54,825 nucleotides of DNA from assembly GCF_003614925.1 (NCBI RefSeq), contig NZ_QYLP01000034.1, forward strand, positions 1-54,825, in the 5' to 3' direction. This DNA comes from Arthrobacter celericrescens. Lineage in GTDB: Bacteria > Actinomycetota > Actinomycetes > Actinomycetales > Micrococcaceae. The notes below the pieces were generated by a model that did not search any database, was not told where the DNA came from, and saw only the letters and a program-made list of their open reading frames with translations. A program made the position numbers and the translations under genes. Each line of letters begins with the position of its first letter. Position 1 is the first letter of the stretch. Below, one piece after another: positions 1 to 7,188 of this stretch.

Positions 1-7
1 ACAAGAG

Positions 8-46
8 AAGCTGCGGCCGGCGGAGAACCCGCCGGCCGCAGCTTTT
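8..46 (+). terminator. Rho-independent terminator
   Basis: A perfect 16-bp stem (8-23 pairs with 29-44) encloses a 5-base loop and ends in TTTT at 43-46. It would end transcription of a plus-strand gene lying left of the window. The T-run is short. Confidence 0.8.
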
Positions 47-181
47 CCGCGTTCAGGGCGGAACCGGCGCGTGCCCCGTAACCCGAATCTCATGCGCATC
101 GCTGGCCACATGCTCTTGCCGCGGGGTGCCCGCCGGGTGTCGAATCGTGTAAACGCCCGGCGGCAGCTCCAGGAGGCACCG

Positions 182-2320
182 ATGTCGGTAAAGAGTGGAA
201 GCGGACAGAGCAAGGGAAACGTCCAGGGCAAGGAGCGCGGCGACGCCTCGGCCGGGCTCGCCGTGGAACAGCCCGGCATGATCCGCAACATCGCCCTCGT
301 AGGGCACTCCGGTGCGGGCAAGACCATGCTCGTCGAGGCGCTGCTCGCCGCCACCGGCGTGATCTCGCGCATGGGATCGATCGTGGACGGAACCACGGTT
401 GGCGATTCGGACCCTGCCGCCGTCCACCAGCAGCGCTCCGTCGGCCTGTCCGTGGTACCGGTCCTCCTGGACGGGGTGAAGGTGAACCTCATCGACACCC
501 CCGGCTACGCCGATTTCACGGGAGACCTGCGGGCGGGCCTGCGGGCAGCGGATTCGGCCCTGTTCGTCGTATCCGCGGTCGACGGCGTGGACGCGTCCAC
601 CGTGGCGCTCTGGCAGGAATGCGAGCGGACCGGGACGCCGCGCGCGGTGGCGATCAGCCGCCTGGACCACCCGCGCGCGGACTACGACGCCGCCGTCGCC
701 GCCTGCCGGGAGGCATTCGGCGAGTCGGTGCTGCCGTTGCAGGTGCCGCTCCGGGAGGGCGGGGAGATCACCGGGCTGCTGGACCTGCTGAGCGGAACGG
801 TCACCGGAACCACCGACGACGGCGGGCAGCCGGTCCGGCGGGCTGCGGACCCGGCGGAACTCGCCGCCGTCGAGGGTTCCCGGGCGGAACTGATCGAAGG
901 CGTCATCGCTGAAAGCGAGGACGAGACCCTCATGGACCGCTACCTCGGCGGTGAGGAGATCGCCCTCGAAACCCTGCTGGCGGACCTGGAAACCGCGGTC
1001 GCCCGGGGCTCCTTCTTCCCGGTGCTCGCCGTGTCCGCCGGCACCGGTCTCGGGCTGCCGGAACTGCTGGATCTGCTGCACCGGGCGTTTCCCTCGCCCC
1101 TGGAACGCGAGGTCCCCGAGACCACGGGACTGGACGGCGCCCCGCGCAAACGGCTCGGCTGCGACCCGGACGGCCCGCTGCTCGCCGAGGTGGTGCGGAC
1201 CAGCGTGGATTCCTTCCTGGGCAAAGTATGCTTGGTGCGGGTCTTCTCCGGGACCCTGCGCGAGGACACCGCCGTGCACGTGGGCGGCAGGGGATTGTCC
1301 GAGCGCGGCCACCCCGACCACGACGCCGACGAACGCGCCAGCCACCTGTATTCGCCGTGGGGTCCGGCGCTGCGGGCTGTGCCTTTCAGCGTGGCCGGGG
1401 ACATCTGTGCGCTCAGCAAGGTGGCCACCGCCGAAACCGGGGACACCGTGTCCGCCAAGGACGATCCGCTGCTGATCAAGGTCTGGGACATGCCCGAACC
1501 GCTGCTGCCGCTGGCCGTCGAAGCCGCCGCCCGCAGCGACGAGGACGCGCTCGCCAAAGGACTGGCGAAGGTGGCCGCCGGGGACCCCGCGCTGCGTGTG
1601 GAGCGCAACTCCGAGACACACCAGCTGGTGCTGTGGTGCACCGGGCAGGCGCATGCCGACGTCGTCCTGGACCGGCTCCGCGAGCAGGGCGTCAAATTGC
1701 AGACCGTGGACGTCGTCACCCCGCTGCGGGAAACCTTCGCCGTCCCCGCGAGTGGCCACGGCCGGTACGTGAAGCAGTCCGGCGGGCACGGCCAGTTCGC
1801 CATCTGCGACATCGACGTCGAACCCCTCGAACGCGGCGGCGGCTTCGAATTCGTGGACAAGGTGGTGGGCGGCGTGATCCCGGGCCCGTTCATCACCTCC
1901 GTGGAGAAGGGCGTGCGGGCCCAGATGCAGAAGGGCGTGGCCGAAGGGTTCCCCGTGGTGGACATCCGGGTCACCCTGCACGGCGGCAAGACCCACAGCG
2001 TGGACTCCTCCGACGCCGCGTTCCAGGCCGCAGGGGCCCTCGCCTTGCGGGAAGCCGCCGCGGCCGGGCGCATCCAGCTCCTCGAACCGGTCTCGTCCGT
2101 GGTCATCCTGGTCCCCGACGACTACGTCGGCTCCGTGATGAGCGACCTGTCAGCGCGCCGCGGCCGTATGACGGGAACCTCGTCCGGGGACGGCAACACC
2201 GAAATCACCGCTGAAGTCCCGGACCAGGAACTGCTCCGCTACGCCCTCGAGCTCCGGGCGTTGACTGCAGGAGGCGGCACCTTCCGGCGCAGCTACCTGC
2301 GCCACGACCCCGTGCCCTAG
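182..2320 (+). CDS. Elongation factor G-like protein (EF-G2 type)
   Basis: A 712-residue translational GTPase with EF-G architecture. The G1 P-loop GHSGAGKT is at residues 41-48 and G3 DTPGYADF at 105-112. The usual NKxD base-recognition motif is replaced by SRLD at about 159-162. EF-G domains II-V follow, and the C-terminal part carries a typical EF-G domain IV/V pattern. The ATG at 182 is preceded by AGGAGG at 171-176, so it is preferred to the upstream in-frame ATG at 71. Actinobacteria carry this second EF-G paralogue (fusA2-like, as Rv0120c in Mycobacterium tuberculosis) besides true FusA; its role is not settled. A monocistronic unit is likely, since the next genes are on the other strand. 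Confidence 0.9.
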   Translation: MSVKSGSGQSKGNVQGKERGDASAGLAVEQPGMIRNIALVGHSGAGKTMLVEALLAATGVISRMGSIVDGTTVGDSDPAAVHQQRSVGLSVVPVLLDGVKVNLIDTPGYADFTGDLRAGLRAADSALFVVSAVDGVDASTVALWQECERTGTPRAVAISRLDHPRADYDAAVAACREAFGESVLPLQVPLREGGEITGLLDLLSGTVTGTTDDGGQPVRRAADPAELAAVEGSRAELIEGVIAESEDETLMDRYLGGEEIALETLLADLETAVARGSFFPVLAVSAGTGLGLPELLDLLHRAFPSPLEREVPETTGLDGAPRKRLGCDPDGPLLAEVVRTSVDSFLGKVCLVRVFSGTLREDTAVHVGGRGLSERGHPDHDADERASHLYSPWGPALRAVPFSVAGDICALSKVATAETGDTVSAKDDPLLIKVWDMPEPLLPLAVEAAARSDEDALAKGLAKVAAGDPALRVERNSETHQLVLWCTGQAHADVVLDRLREQGVKLQTVDVVTPLRETFAVPASGHGRYVKQSGGHGQFAICDIDVEPLERGGGFEFVDKVVGGVIPGPFITSVEKGVRAQMQKGVAEGFPVVDIRVTLHGGKTHSVDSSDAAFQAAGALALREAAAAGRIQLLEPVSSVVILVPDDYVGSVMSDLSARRGRMTGTSSGDGNTEITAEVPDQELLRYALELRALTAGGGTFRRSYLRHDPVP

Positions 2321-2335
2321 CCGCGCCGGGTACAC

Positions 2336-2695
2336 CTAGATGGCGCCGGTGGAACCCGCGACCCCGCCCAGCAGCGGCGCCATGCTGCGCCACTTCGCAA
2401 TCTCGCAGCCGTCCGTGCGGCTGAAGCGGCAGTCCACCCGGTTGCCACGGAAGGTGCCGGTCACGGTGGCCGTCTGCGGCCCGCCGTAGACCTGGGTGCA
2501 GCGGCGGTCCGGCCGCGGCACCGGGAAGAAGATTTCCTCGCCGTACTGCTCGACGGCGGCAAGCGCCGCCCGCGGGTCCGGCACCGTGGATCCGGCGGCC
2601 GGTTCGCCGTCGGCGGCCAGCAGCACGAACTCCTGTTCCGTGGCACCCGGCGCCTCCCGCAGCGTTACGGTCAGTTCGACGTCGTACCGGCTCAT
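2336..2695 (-). CDS. SSI-like protein without signal peptide
   Basis: A 119-residue protein. Its C-terminal half (RCTQVYGG ... VTGTFRGNRV ... DGCEIAKW) follows the pattern of Streptomyces subtilisin inhibitor (SSI) domains: a cysteine, a reactive-loop stretch, a VTG-x-F strand and a second cysteine. It starts MSRYDVELTV with no signal peptide and has only three cysteines, so it is probably cytoplasmic and not a classical secreted inhibitor. Its ATG overlaps the TGA of the upstream gene (ATGA at 2695-2692), so the two are translationally coupled. It is the last gene of a three-gene operon whose first gene encodes an SSI-like lipoprotein with a clearly related C-terminus. The function is unknown. 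Confidence 0.75.
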   Translation of the reverse strand: MSRYDVELTVTLREAPGATEQEFVLLAADGEPAAGSTVPDPRAALAAVEQYGEEIFFPVPRPDRRCTQVYGGPQTATVTGTFRGNRVDCRFSRTDGCEIAKWRSMAPLLGGVAGSTGAI

Positions 2696-3651
2696 GGTTT
2701 CCCTTCCCCCGGGTGTCCTGCGGCATTGAGTAGTTCCAGCACCGGCTGCAGTTCGGCCAGCAGCCGGCCCCGCAGCTCCTGGGCCTCCGCGGCGAAGGCC
2801 CGTTGCTGCCCGACGTACTCGTTCTTGCCCTCCGGGGTCTCGATCCGGATGGCAGGGTAGCCCCATTCGCTGAGCTCGTAGGGAGAGGCCTGCATGTCCA
2901 TGGCCCGGATCCGCCAGGACAGCTCGAAGCAGTCCATCACCAGTTCGCTGGGCAACGCGGGCACCAGCTTGTACGCCCATTTGTAGAGGTCCATGTTGGC
3001 GTGCAGGCAGCCGGGCTGCTCCATGAAGCGCTGGTTTTCACGGGTGGGCGTGATCTCGTTCAGCGGCACGGCATCCGGGGTGTAGAACCGGAAGGCGTCG
3101 AAATGGGAACACCGGATCCGGTTCTCTTCCACCACCGTGTCCGTTCCCTCCGAGCCCAGCCGCAGGGTGAGGTACTCGTGGCGGAGGCTGAACTTGTCCT
3201 GCCGGTAGACCATGGCCCATTCGTGGAGCCCGAAGCAGGCGAACTGGGCGGGCCGGGCCGAGGTCCCGGACAGGATGATGGCGGCGAAGCGGAGGGCCTC
3301 GGCGCGGTCGGCCACAAAGCTGCCGCGGTCGAAGGCCACCGCCGTGCTTCCCGCCGGCAGGCCAGCTGCCGCCAGCCCGGCGTCGTCGAGCAACGTGTAG
3401 TACTTCCAGTCCGCGCGTTCGGCGGCCCGCCGCCCGCACAGCACCGTGCCCTCGCCCGAATGCCAGCGCAGCAACTGGCCGGGTTTCTGCGTGTAGTAGG
3501 TGAAGAGGAAGTCCTCCACCGGGTGCTTCTTGCCGGCGGAACGGCGCTCCAGGTAGGGGTCCGCGTAGCGCCGGACGCGTTCGTGGTGGGCCGCTTCCAG
3601 GGGCAGCCAATGCTCCTCCGGAAGCAGCCGCAGCTTACTCGCCAACGCCAC
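2692..3651 (-). CDS. Conserved actinobacterial protein, often annotated 3-methyladenine DNA glycosylase
   Basis: A 319-residue soluble protein beginning MALASKLRLLPEEHWLPLEA. I recognise it as a conserved actinobacterial family that databases often label 3-methyladenine DNA glycosylase. I see no helix-hairpin-helix or other motif that proves this, so the activity is unverified. It contains several His/Glu/Asp-rich conserved-looking segments, such as FGLHEWAMVYR and RCSHFDAFRFYTPDA. It overlaps the upstream lipoprotein gene by 17 bases and the downstream SSI-like gene by 4 bases, so it is the middle gene of a coupled operon. Confidence 0.7.
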   Translation of the reverse strand: MALASKLRLLPEEHWLPLEAAHHERVRRYADPYLERRSAGKKHPVEDFLFTYYTQKPGQLLRWHSGEGTVLCGRRAAERADWKYYTLLDDAGLAAAGLPAGSTAVAFDRGSFVADRAEALRFAAIILSGTSARPAQFACFGLHEWAMVYRQDKFSLRHEYLTLRLGSEGTDTVVEENRIRCSHFDAFRFYTPDAVPLNEITPTRENQRFMEQPGCLHANMDLYKWAYKLVPALPSELVMDCFELSWRIRAMDMQASPYELSEWGYPAIRIETPEGKNEYVGQQRAFAAEAQELRGRLLAELQPVLELLNAAGHPGEGKP

Positions 3652-4237
3652 TGGAGCCGAGCACCGCCTTGGCGCCGTCCCAGGCCGCGATTTCGCAGCC
3701 GTCCGTGAGCTTGTAGGAGGACTCGACGCCGATGCCGTCCACGGCCCCCGTGACCAGCGCGGTCTTCGGCCCGCCGAATTGATCGGTGCAGTTCTGGTCC
3801 TTGGGCCTCGGGGCCCGGGTGATCAGTGAAGGGTTAGCCCTAAGGGCGGCGCAGGCCGCGGCGGCGTCCGGGTGCTTGCTCTCGGCGGCAGGCACGCCGC
3901 CCTGGCAGACCAGCGTGTAGCTGGTGGGGTCGGCGCCGGGGGAGGGCGTGATGAGGATGGAGAGTTCGGCGTCGCCCTTGCCCGGGCTGGCGGGCGTGCC
4001 GGAGGACGGTGCGGGGACCGGTTTGGTGCCGGGGGACTCGGTCTCGTCGGGGAGCAGCCCGCCGGGGCTTCCCGTGCCGGGGCTCCCGTCCGGCGGAGTG
4101 CTTGAGGCTGTGGTGCTTGCCGGGGCCGGGGTGGTGGGGGCGTTGCCGCCGGTTCCCGGCGAGCAGGCGGCCAGCCCGACGACGGCTCCCCCGACGGCGG
4201 CGAGGGCCAGGGCGGTGCGGAAGATTCGCGGTCGCAT
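3635..4237 (-). CDS. SSI-domain lipoprotein
   Basis: A 200-residue predicted lipoprotein. The signal peptide MRPRIFRTALALAAVGGAVV is followed by lipobox LAAC with Cys25. A Thr/Ser/Pro/Gly-rich linker (about 26-95) precedes a C-terminal SSI-like domain with the four-cysteine layout of the family: YTLVCQGG, AAACAAL, NCTDQFGG and DGCEIAAW. The residue two after the third cysteine, matching the SSI P1 position, is Asp rather than Met, Lys or Arg. The ATG at 4237 is chosen because AAGGAG lies 6 bases upstream; an in-frame ATG at 4261 lacks this. It would be anchored to the outer face of the membrane. It is the first gene of the operon with the glycosylase-annotated and signal-less SSI-like genes. 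Confidence 0.85.
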   Translation of the reverse strand: MRPRIFRTALALAAVGGAVVGLAACSPGTGGNAPTTPAPASTTASSTPPDGSPGTGSPGGLLPDETESPGTKPVPAPSSGTPASPGKGDAELSILITPSPGADPTSYTLVCQGGVPAAESKHPDAAAACAALRANPSLITRAPRPKDQNCTDQFGGPKTALVTGAVDGIGVESSYKLTDGCEIAAWDGAKAVLGSSGVGE

Positions 4238-4276
4238 GTGGGGCTCCTTGCTTTCTGCCATTTTAACCCGGGTGTT

Positions 4277-4747
4277 CTATCCGGGCTGGGCGGCGTGGAC
4301 CGGCGCGGGCCGCTGGGTGGCGGCGATCAGGCCGGTCATGGCCGCGTGGAGGTCGGCGACTTCTTCCCGGCTCAGGCCCAGCCGCTCCATGATGGTGCCG
4401 GGCACCGCCGTCGCCTGTTCCCGGAGCGCCGCCCCGGCGTCGGTGAGCGTCACCGCGAGGGCGCGTTCGTTGCCGGGGACCCGTTCGCGGGTCAGCAGAC
4501 CGGCTTCCTCCAGGCGCCGCAGGATGGGCGAAAGGGTGGCGGGTTCGTGCAGCAGGGCGTCGCTGATGTCCTTGAGGCTCCGCGGGCTGCGCTCCCAGAG
4601 GGCAAGCATCACCAGGTACTGCGGGTGGGTCAGGCCCATGCGTTCCAGGACTGGTTTGTAGATGCCCACGACGCTGCGGGAGGCGACAGTGAGGGCGAAG
4701 CAGAGTTGGCGTTCGAGGAGGAGATCGTCCTCGGCAGGCGTGGACAT
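4277..4747 (-). CDS. MarR-family regulator, OhrR type
   Basis: A 156-residue winged-helix regulator. The N-terminus LLLERQLCFALTVASR matches OhrR proteins and keeps the N-terminal cysteine (Cys16) used as a peroxide sensor. It is followed by the conserved LTHPQYLVMLALWE helix and the wing region RRLEEAGLLTRERVPGNER. OhrR regulators usually repress an adjacent ohr peroxidase gene on sensing organic hydroperoxides. No ohr gene is present here; the divergent gene is a small protein of unknown function. Two palindromes lie just upstream (4796-4827), suggesting autoregulation and control of the divergent gene. Confidence 0.85.
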   Translation of the reverse strand: MSTPAEDDLLLERQLCFALTVASRSVVGIYKPVLERMGLTHPQYLVMLALWERSPRSLKDISDALLHEPATLSPILRRLEEAGLLTRERVPGNERALAVTLTDAGAALREQATAVPGTIMERLGLSREEVADLHAAMTGLIAATQRPAPVHAAQPG

Positions 4748-4795
4748 GTTCCTCCTTGGTTCGGCCGGGCTTACCGCACCAGCTTATCTCGTCGC

Positions 4796-4827
4796 ACTAA
4801 TTATTAGTACACTAACAATTAGTGTAC
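4796..4827. promoter_or_regulatory. Twin palindromic operator of the OhrR/MarR regulator
   Basis: Two adjacent inverted repeats share the half-site ACTAA/TTAGT: ACTAATTATTAGT (4796-4808) and GTACACTAA-CAA-TTAGTGTAC (4807-4827, perfect 9-bp arms). Their centres are about 15 bp apart. The site lies between the divergent regulator (start 4747) and small gene (start 4865) and is AT-rich in a GC-rich background. It is probably the regulator's operator overlapping one or both promoters. Confidence 0.75.
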
Positions 4828-4864
4828 TCTTGAGCTACCAGGGACCCCACGGAGGGAGCAGGAG

Positions 4865-5089
4865 TTGGCCAAGGAATCATTCGCCCAGCGGTTCATGCGC
4901 GCAACCGGGCGGCTGCGCGTTGTGTTCGGCCCGGCACACAGCAGTTCGCTGGACCATGAAATGACCGAGGCCAACAGGATCCTGCTGCGCCAGCGCCAGG
5001 CCGAGACCCTGCAGTGGGAAACCAAGCACCGGGCGGACGGCAGCAGCTACGTGGTGCCGAAGAACCCGGGGGACAAGTCCCTGCGTTAA
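4865..5089 (+). CDS. Small hypothetical protein, copy A of a paralogous pair
   Basis: A 74-residue hydrophilic protein starting at TTG 4865 (MAKESFAQRFMRATGRLRVV). GGAGGGAGCAGGAG just upstream is a strong ribosome-binding region. It shares the N-terminal pattern FMxxTxRLxxVFGPA and a C-terminal ET-x(n)-G-x-x-Y-x-V pattern with the gene at 5221-5445, which has exactly the same length. There is no signal peptide or membrane segment. The function is unknown. It is divergent from the OhrR-type regulator and lies beside its operators, so redox control is possible. Confidence 0.7.
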   Translation: MAKESFAQRFMRATGRLRVVFGPAHSSSLDHEMTEANRILLRQRQAETLQWETKHRADGSSYVVPKNPGDKSLR

Positions 5090-5220
5090 AGGTTCCAGTG
5101 CCCTCGCGGCCCGGCACCGCCCGCCTCATTCCGGGATGCCGGGCGTATCATTGACTCACTTGAACCACTCGGGAACGGCGTGACCGTCGGACCCCGTTGC
5201 GGGGAAGGAGGTGGGATGTT

Positions 5221-5445
5221 GTGGGACGTGTGCTGGACAGTTTCATGCATGTGACGGCGCGTCTGCAGGCTGTGTTCGGACCCGCTACCCAAGGCGATAC
5301 CGATGCGCCCGTGATTCACAAGCACGACGACTTCGAGCAGGCCTCGGAAGAGGACCTGACGCATTTCGTGGTCGAAACAGACGCCGAGGGTCACCACTAC
5401 GCAGTGCGTGATGACCCCGGGCCGACCACTACCGACTACGGCTAA
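5221..5445 (+). CDS. Small hypothetical protein, copy B of a paralogous pair
   Basis: A 74-residue acidic protein. I place the start at GTG 5221 (MGRVLDSFMHVTARLQAVFG), 8-9 bases after GGAAGGAGG; a TTG at 5197 is in frame but lacks a site. It aligns with the upstream gene through FMxxTxRLxxVFGPA and a C-terminal ET...G..Y.V...PG stretch, so the two look like an old tandem duplication. A TTGACT at 5151-5156 could be a -35 element, but I see no clear -10. The function is unknown. Confidence 0.7.
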   Translation: MGRVLDSFMHVTARLQAVFGPATQGDTDAPVIHKHDDFEQASEEDLTHFVVETDAEGHHYAVRDDPGPTTTDYG

Positions 5446-5472
5446 GCAAAACAAAAGGACCGGAGCAATGAG

Positions 5473-5523
5473 CTGCTCCCCGTAAGTTGGGCTGAGAGAC
5501 CAGTTCCGACTTACGGGGAGCAG
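5473..5523 (+). terminator. Perfect inverted repeat, possible terminator
   Basis: Perfect 15-bp arms CTGCTCCCCGTAAGT (5473-5487) and its complement (5509-5523) enclose a 21-base loop, followed by TTTC. It lies 27 bases after the small gene and 43 bases before the stop of the convergent flavin reductase gene, so it probably insulates the two. The T-run is short. It also marks the edge of the compositionally distinct mes block. Confidence 0.55.
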
Positions 5524-5565
5524 TTTCGTGTTGAAGAGCAGCGCCGGCCTCGGACGGGAGCGTTG

Positions 5566-6144
5566 TCAGCCTTCGAGACGGGAGTGTTCGCCCAGACGGT
5601 GCCACGTACGGTTGTGGTGGACCAGCGCGTCACCAGGCTCGCCCGGCAGAGCGTCGCGTTCGATGTGCGATGTCAGCGCGCGAGCGACGACGATCGTCGA
5701 TGTTCCGGCCTGCATCCGATCAACGGTGGCGCAACGCACCCAAGCGCGGACATTGTCGAACACCGGTTCGCCAGTGCTCAGCCGTGTCCAGGACTGTGCC
5801 TGCGCGAAGCGATCGATGCCGCCGGTTGCACCCAGCTTCGCCACCTCGACGTCGTGCACGTCGAGGAAATGCACGATGACCGTCGCAGCGCGTGAAAGGA
5901 CATCGGAGGCCGAGGACAGCGCCGAGATCGAGAAGACGAGCAGCGGAGGGTCGGCGCTCACCGATGCGACGGATGACGCCGTGAGGGCAACGGGCCCGTC
6001 ACCCGCATCCGCCGAGATGACGGTGACGCCGGCGGGGTGCCCGCGGAAGATGGCCTTGAAATCCTCCGCCGGCAGGGACGGCGCCGAGGCGTGCTGGATC
6101 GAGTCGATGAGTGCGTCGGCGGCGGTAATTTCAGGCGCGTGCAC
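5566..6144 (-). CDS. FMN-binding flavin reductase family protein
   Basis: A 192-residue protein of the HpaC/flavin reductase-like split-barrel family. The diagnostic region is FRGHPAGVTVISA (about 30-42), followed by ALTASSVASVSADPPLLVFSIS, typical of flavin-binding loops. Such enzymes reduce FMN or FAD with NAD(P)H and hand it to a partner monooxygenase. GTG at 6144 is chosen because GAGGAG sits 7 bases upstream; it overlaps the end of mesD by 14 bases, so the two are coupled. As the third gene of mesX-mesD, it may supply reduced flavin to the oxygen-dependent step of this pathway; that is inference. Confidence 0.8.
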   Translation of the reverse strand: MHAPEITAADALIDSIQHASAPSLPAEDFKAIFRGHPAGVTVISADAGDGPVALTASSVASVSADPPLLVFSISALSSASDVLSRAATVIVHFLDVHDVEVAKLGATGGIDRFAQAQSWTRLSTGEPVFDNVRAWVRCATVDRMQAGTSTIVVARALTSHIERDALPGEPGDALVHHNRTWHRLGEHSRLEG

Positions 6145-7171
6145 TGACGAGCTCCTCGCGGAGGATGGCCGCTCCCGCGCTGAGTGCACTCAGCTTGTCC
6201 AACGCGACGTGACGGGGGAACGGTGCCATGCCGCAGTTCGTGCTGGGCACGAGCTTGTCGGCGTCGACGAACTCGAGTGCCTTGCGCAGCGTCTCTGCGA
6301 CCTCTTCCGGCGTCTCGACGGTTTCATTCGCCACGTCGATGGCGCCGAGCATGACCTTCTTGCCGCGCACCAGCTCGACGACGTCCAGCGGGACGTTGGA
6401 GTGGTGGGACTCCAGCGAGATGGTGTCGATGGAGGAGCGCTGCAGCAGCGGGAACGACTTCTCGTAGTGGCGCCACTGGGCACCGAGAGTCGCCTTCCAA
6501 TCGTTGTTCGCCTTGATCCCGTAGCCGAAGCAGATGTGCACCACGGTCTCGACGCGCAGCCCCTCGCAGGCGCGCTCCAGTGCGGCGACGCCCCAATCCG
6601 AGACCTCGTCGAAGAACACGTTGAACGCCGGCTCATCGAATTGGATGATGTCGACCCCGGCCGCCTCGAGTTCCTTCGCCTCCTGGTTGAGGATGGTCGC
6701 GAACTCCCACGCCAGCTTCTCACGGCTGCGGTAGTGCGCGTCATACAGGGTGTCGACCATCGTCATCGGGCCGGGAAGGGTCCATTTGATCGGGCGGTCG
6801 GTGATCGAGCGGAGGAACGTCGCGTCCTCGACGAACACGGGCTTCTCACGCTCTACGGCGCTGACGACGGTCGGCACGCTCGCGTCGTAGCGGTCCCGGA
6901 TGCGCACGGTCTCGCGCTTTTCGAAATCGACACCGCTGAGGTGCTCGATGAAGGTCGTGACGAAGTGCTGACGGGTCTGCTCGCCGTCACTGATGATGTC
7001 GATGCCGCGTTGCGTCTGCTCCTGCACGGCCGCGCGCATGGCGTCCTGTTTGCCTTCGCGCAGCTCGGCGCCCTCGAGCTTCCAGGGCGACCAGAGAGTC
7101 TCCGGCTGGGCAAGCCAGGAGGGCTTCGGAAGGCTGCCGACGATCGAGGTCGGAAGAAGCGTGGGGGTCAT
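6131..7171 (-). CDS. mesD: Core methionine synthase, MetE C-terminal type (MesD family)
   Basis: A 346-residue protein comprising only the catalytic barrel of cobalamin-independent methionine synthase, without the N-terminal folate-binding barrel of MetE. Zinc ligands can be placed at HICFGYG (His-x-Cys), the Glu of SLESHHSN and the Cys of STNCGMAP. The front motif SIVGSLPKP and DIIQFDEPAF (homocysteine region) are typical of the family. The ATG at 7171 has GAAGGA 6 bases upstream; an in-frame ATG further upstream lies inside mesX. It is 17 bases after mesX (DUF1852), the obligate partner of MesD in the published work I recall (Price et al. 2021). The expected reaction is homocysteine to methionine, with oxygen and MesX and without methylfolate or cobalamin. 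Confidence 0.85.
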   Translation of the reverse strand: MTPTLLPTSIVGSLPKPSWLAQPETLWSPWKLEGAELREGKQDAMRAAVQEQTQRGIDIISDGEQTRQHFVTTFIEHLSGVDFEKRETVRIRDRYDASVPTVVSAVEREKPVFVEDATFLRSITDRPIKWTLPGPMTMVDTLYDAHYRSREKLAWEFATILNQEAKELEAAGVDIIQFDEPAFNVFFDEVSDWGVAALERACEGLRVETVVHICFGYGIKANNDWKATLGAQWRHYEKSFPLLQRSSIDTISLESHHSNVPLDVVELVRGKKVMLGAIDVANETVETPEEVAETLRKALEFVDADKLVPSTNCGMAPFPRHVALDKLSALSAGAAILREELVSARA

Positions 7172-7188
7172 GGCGGGTCCTTCGGTTC

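Noticed and set aside
53..1996. Long open frame antisense to the EF-G2 gene
   Set aside because: High GC makes long antisense frames common; the product is His/Gly/Arg-rich without a recognisable domain, and the plus-strand gene is certain.
5488..5508. CTGAGAG in the hairpin loop suggested a TPP riboswitch
   Set aside because: No surrounding thi-box helices, and the flanking arms form a simple perfect hairpin after a gene end.
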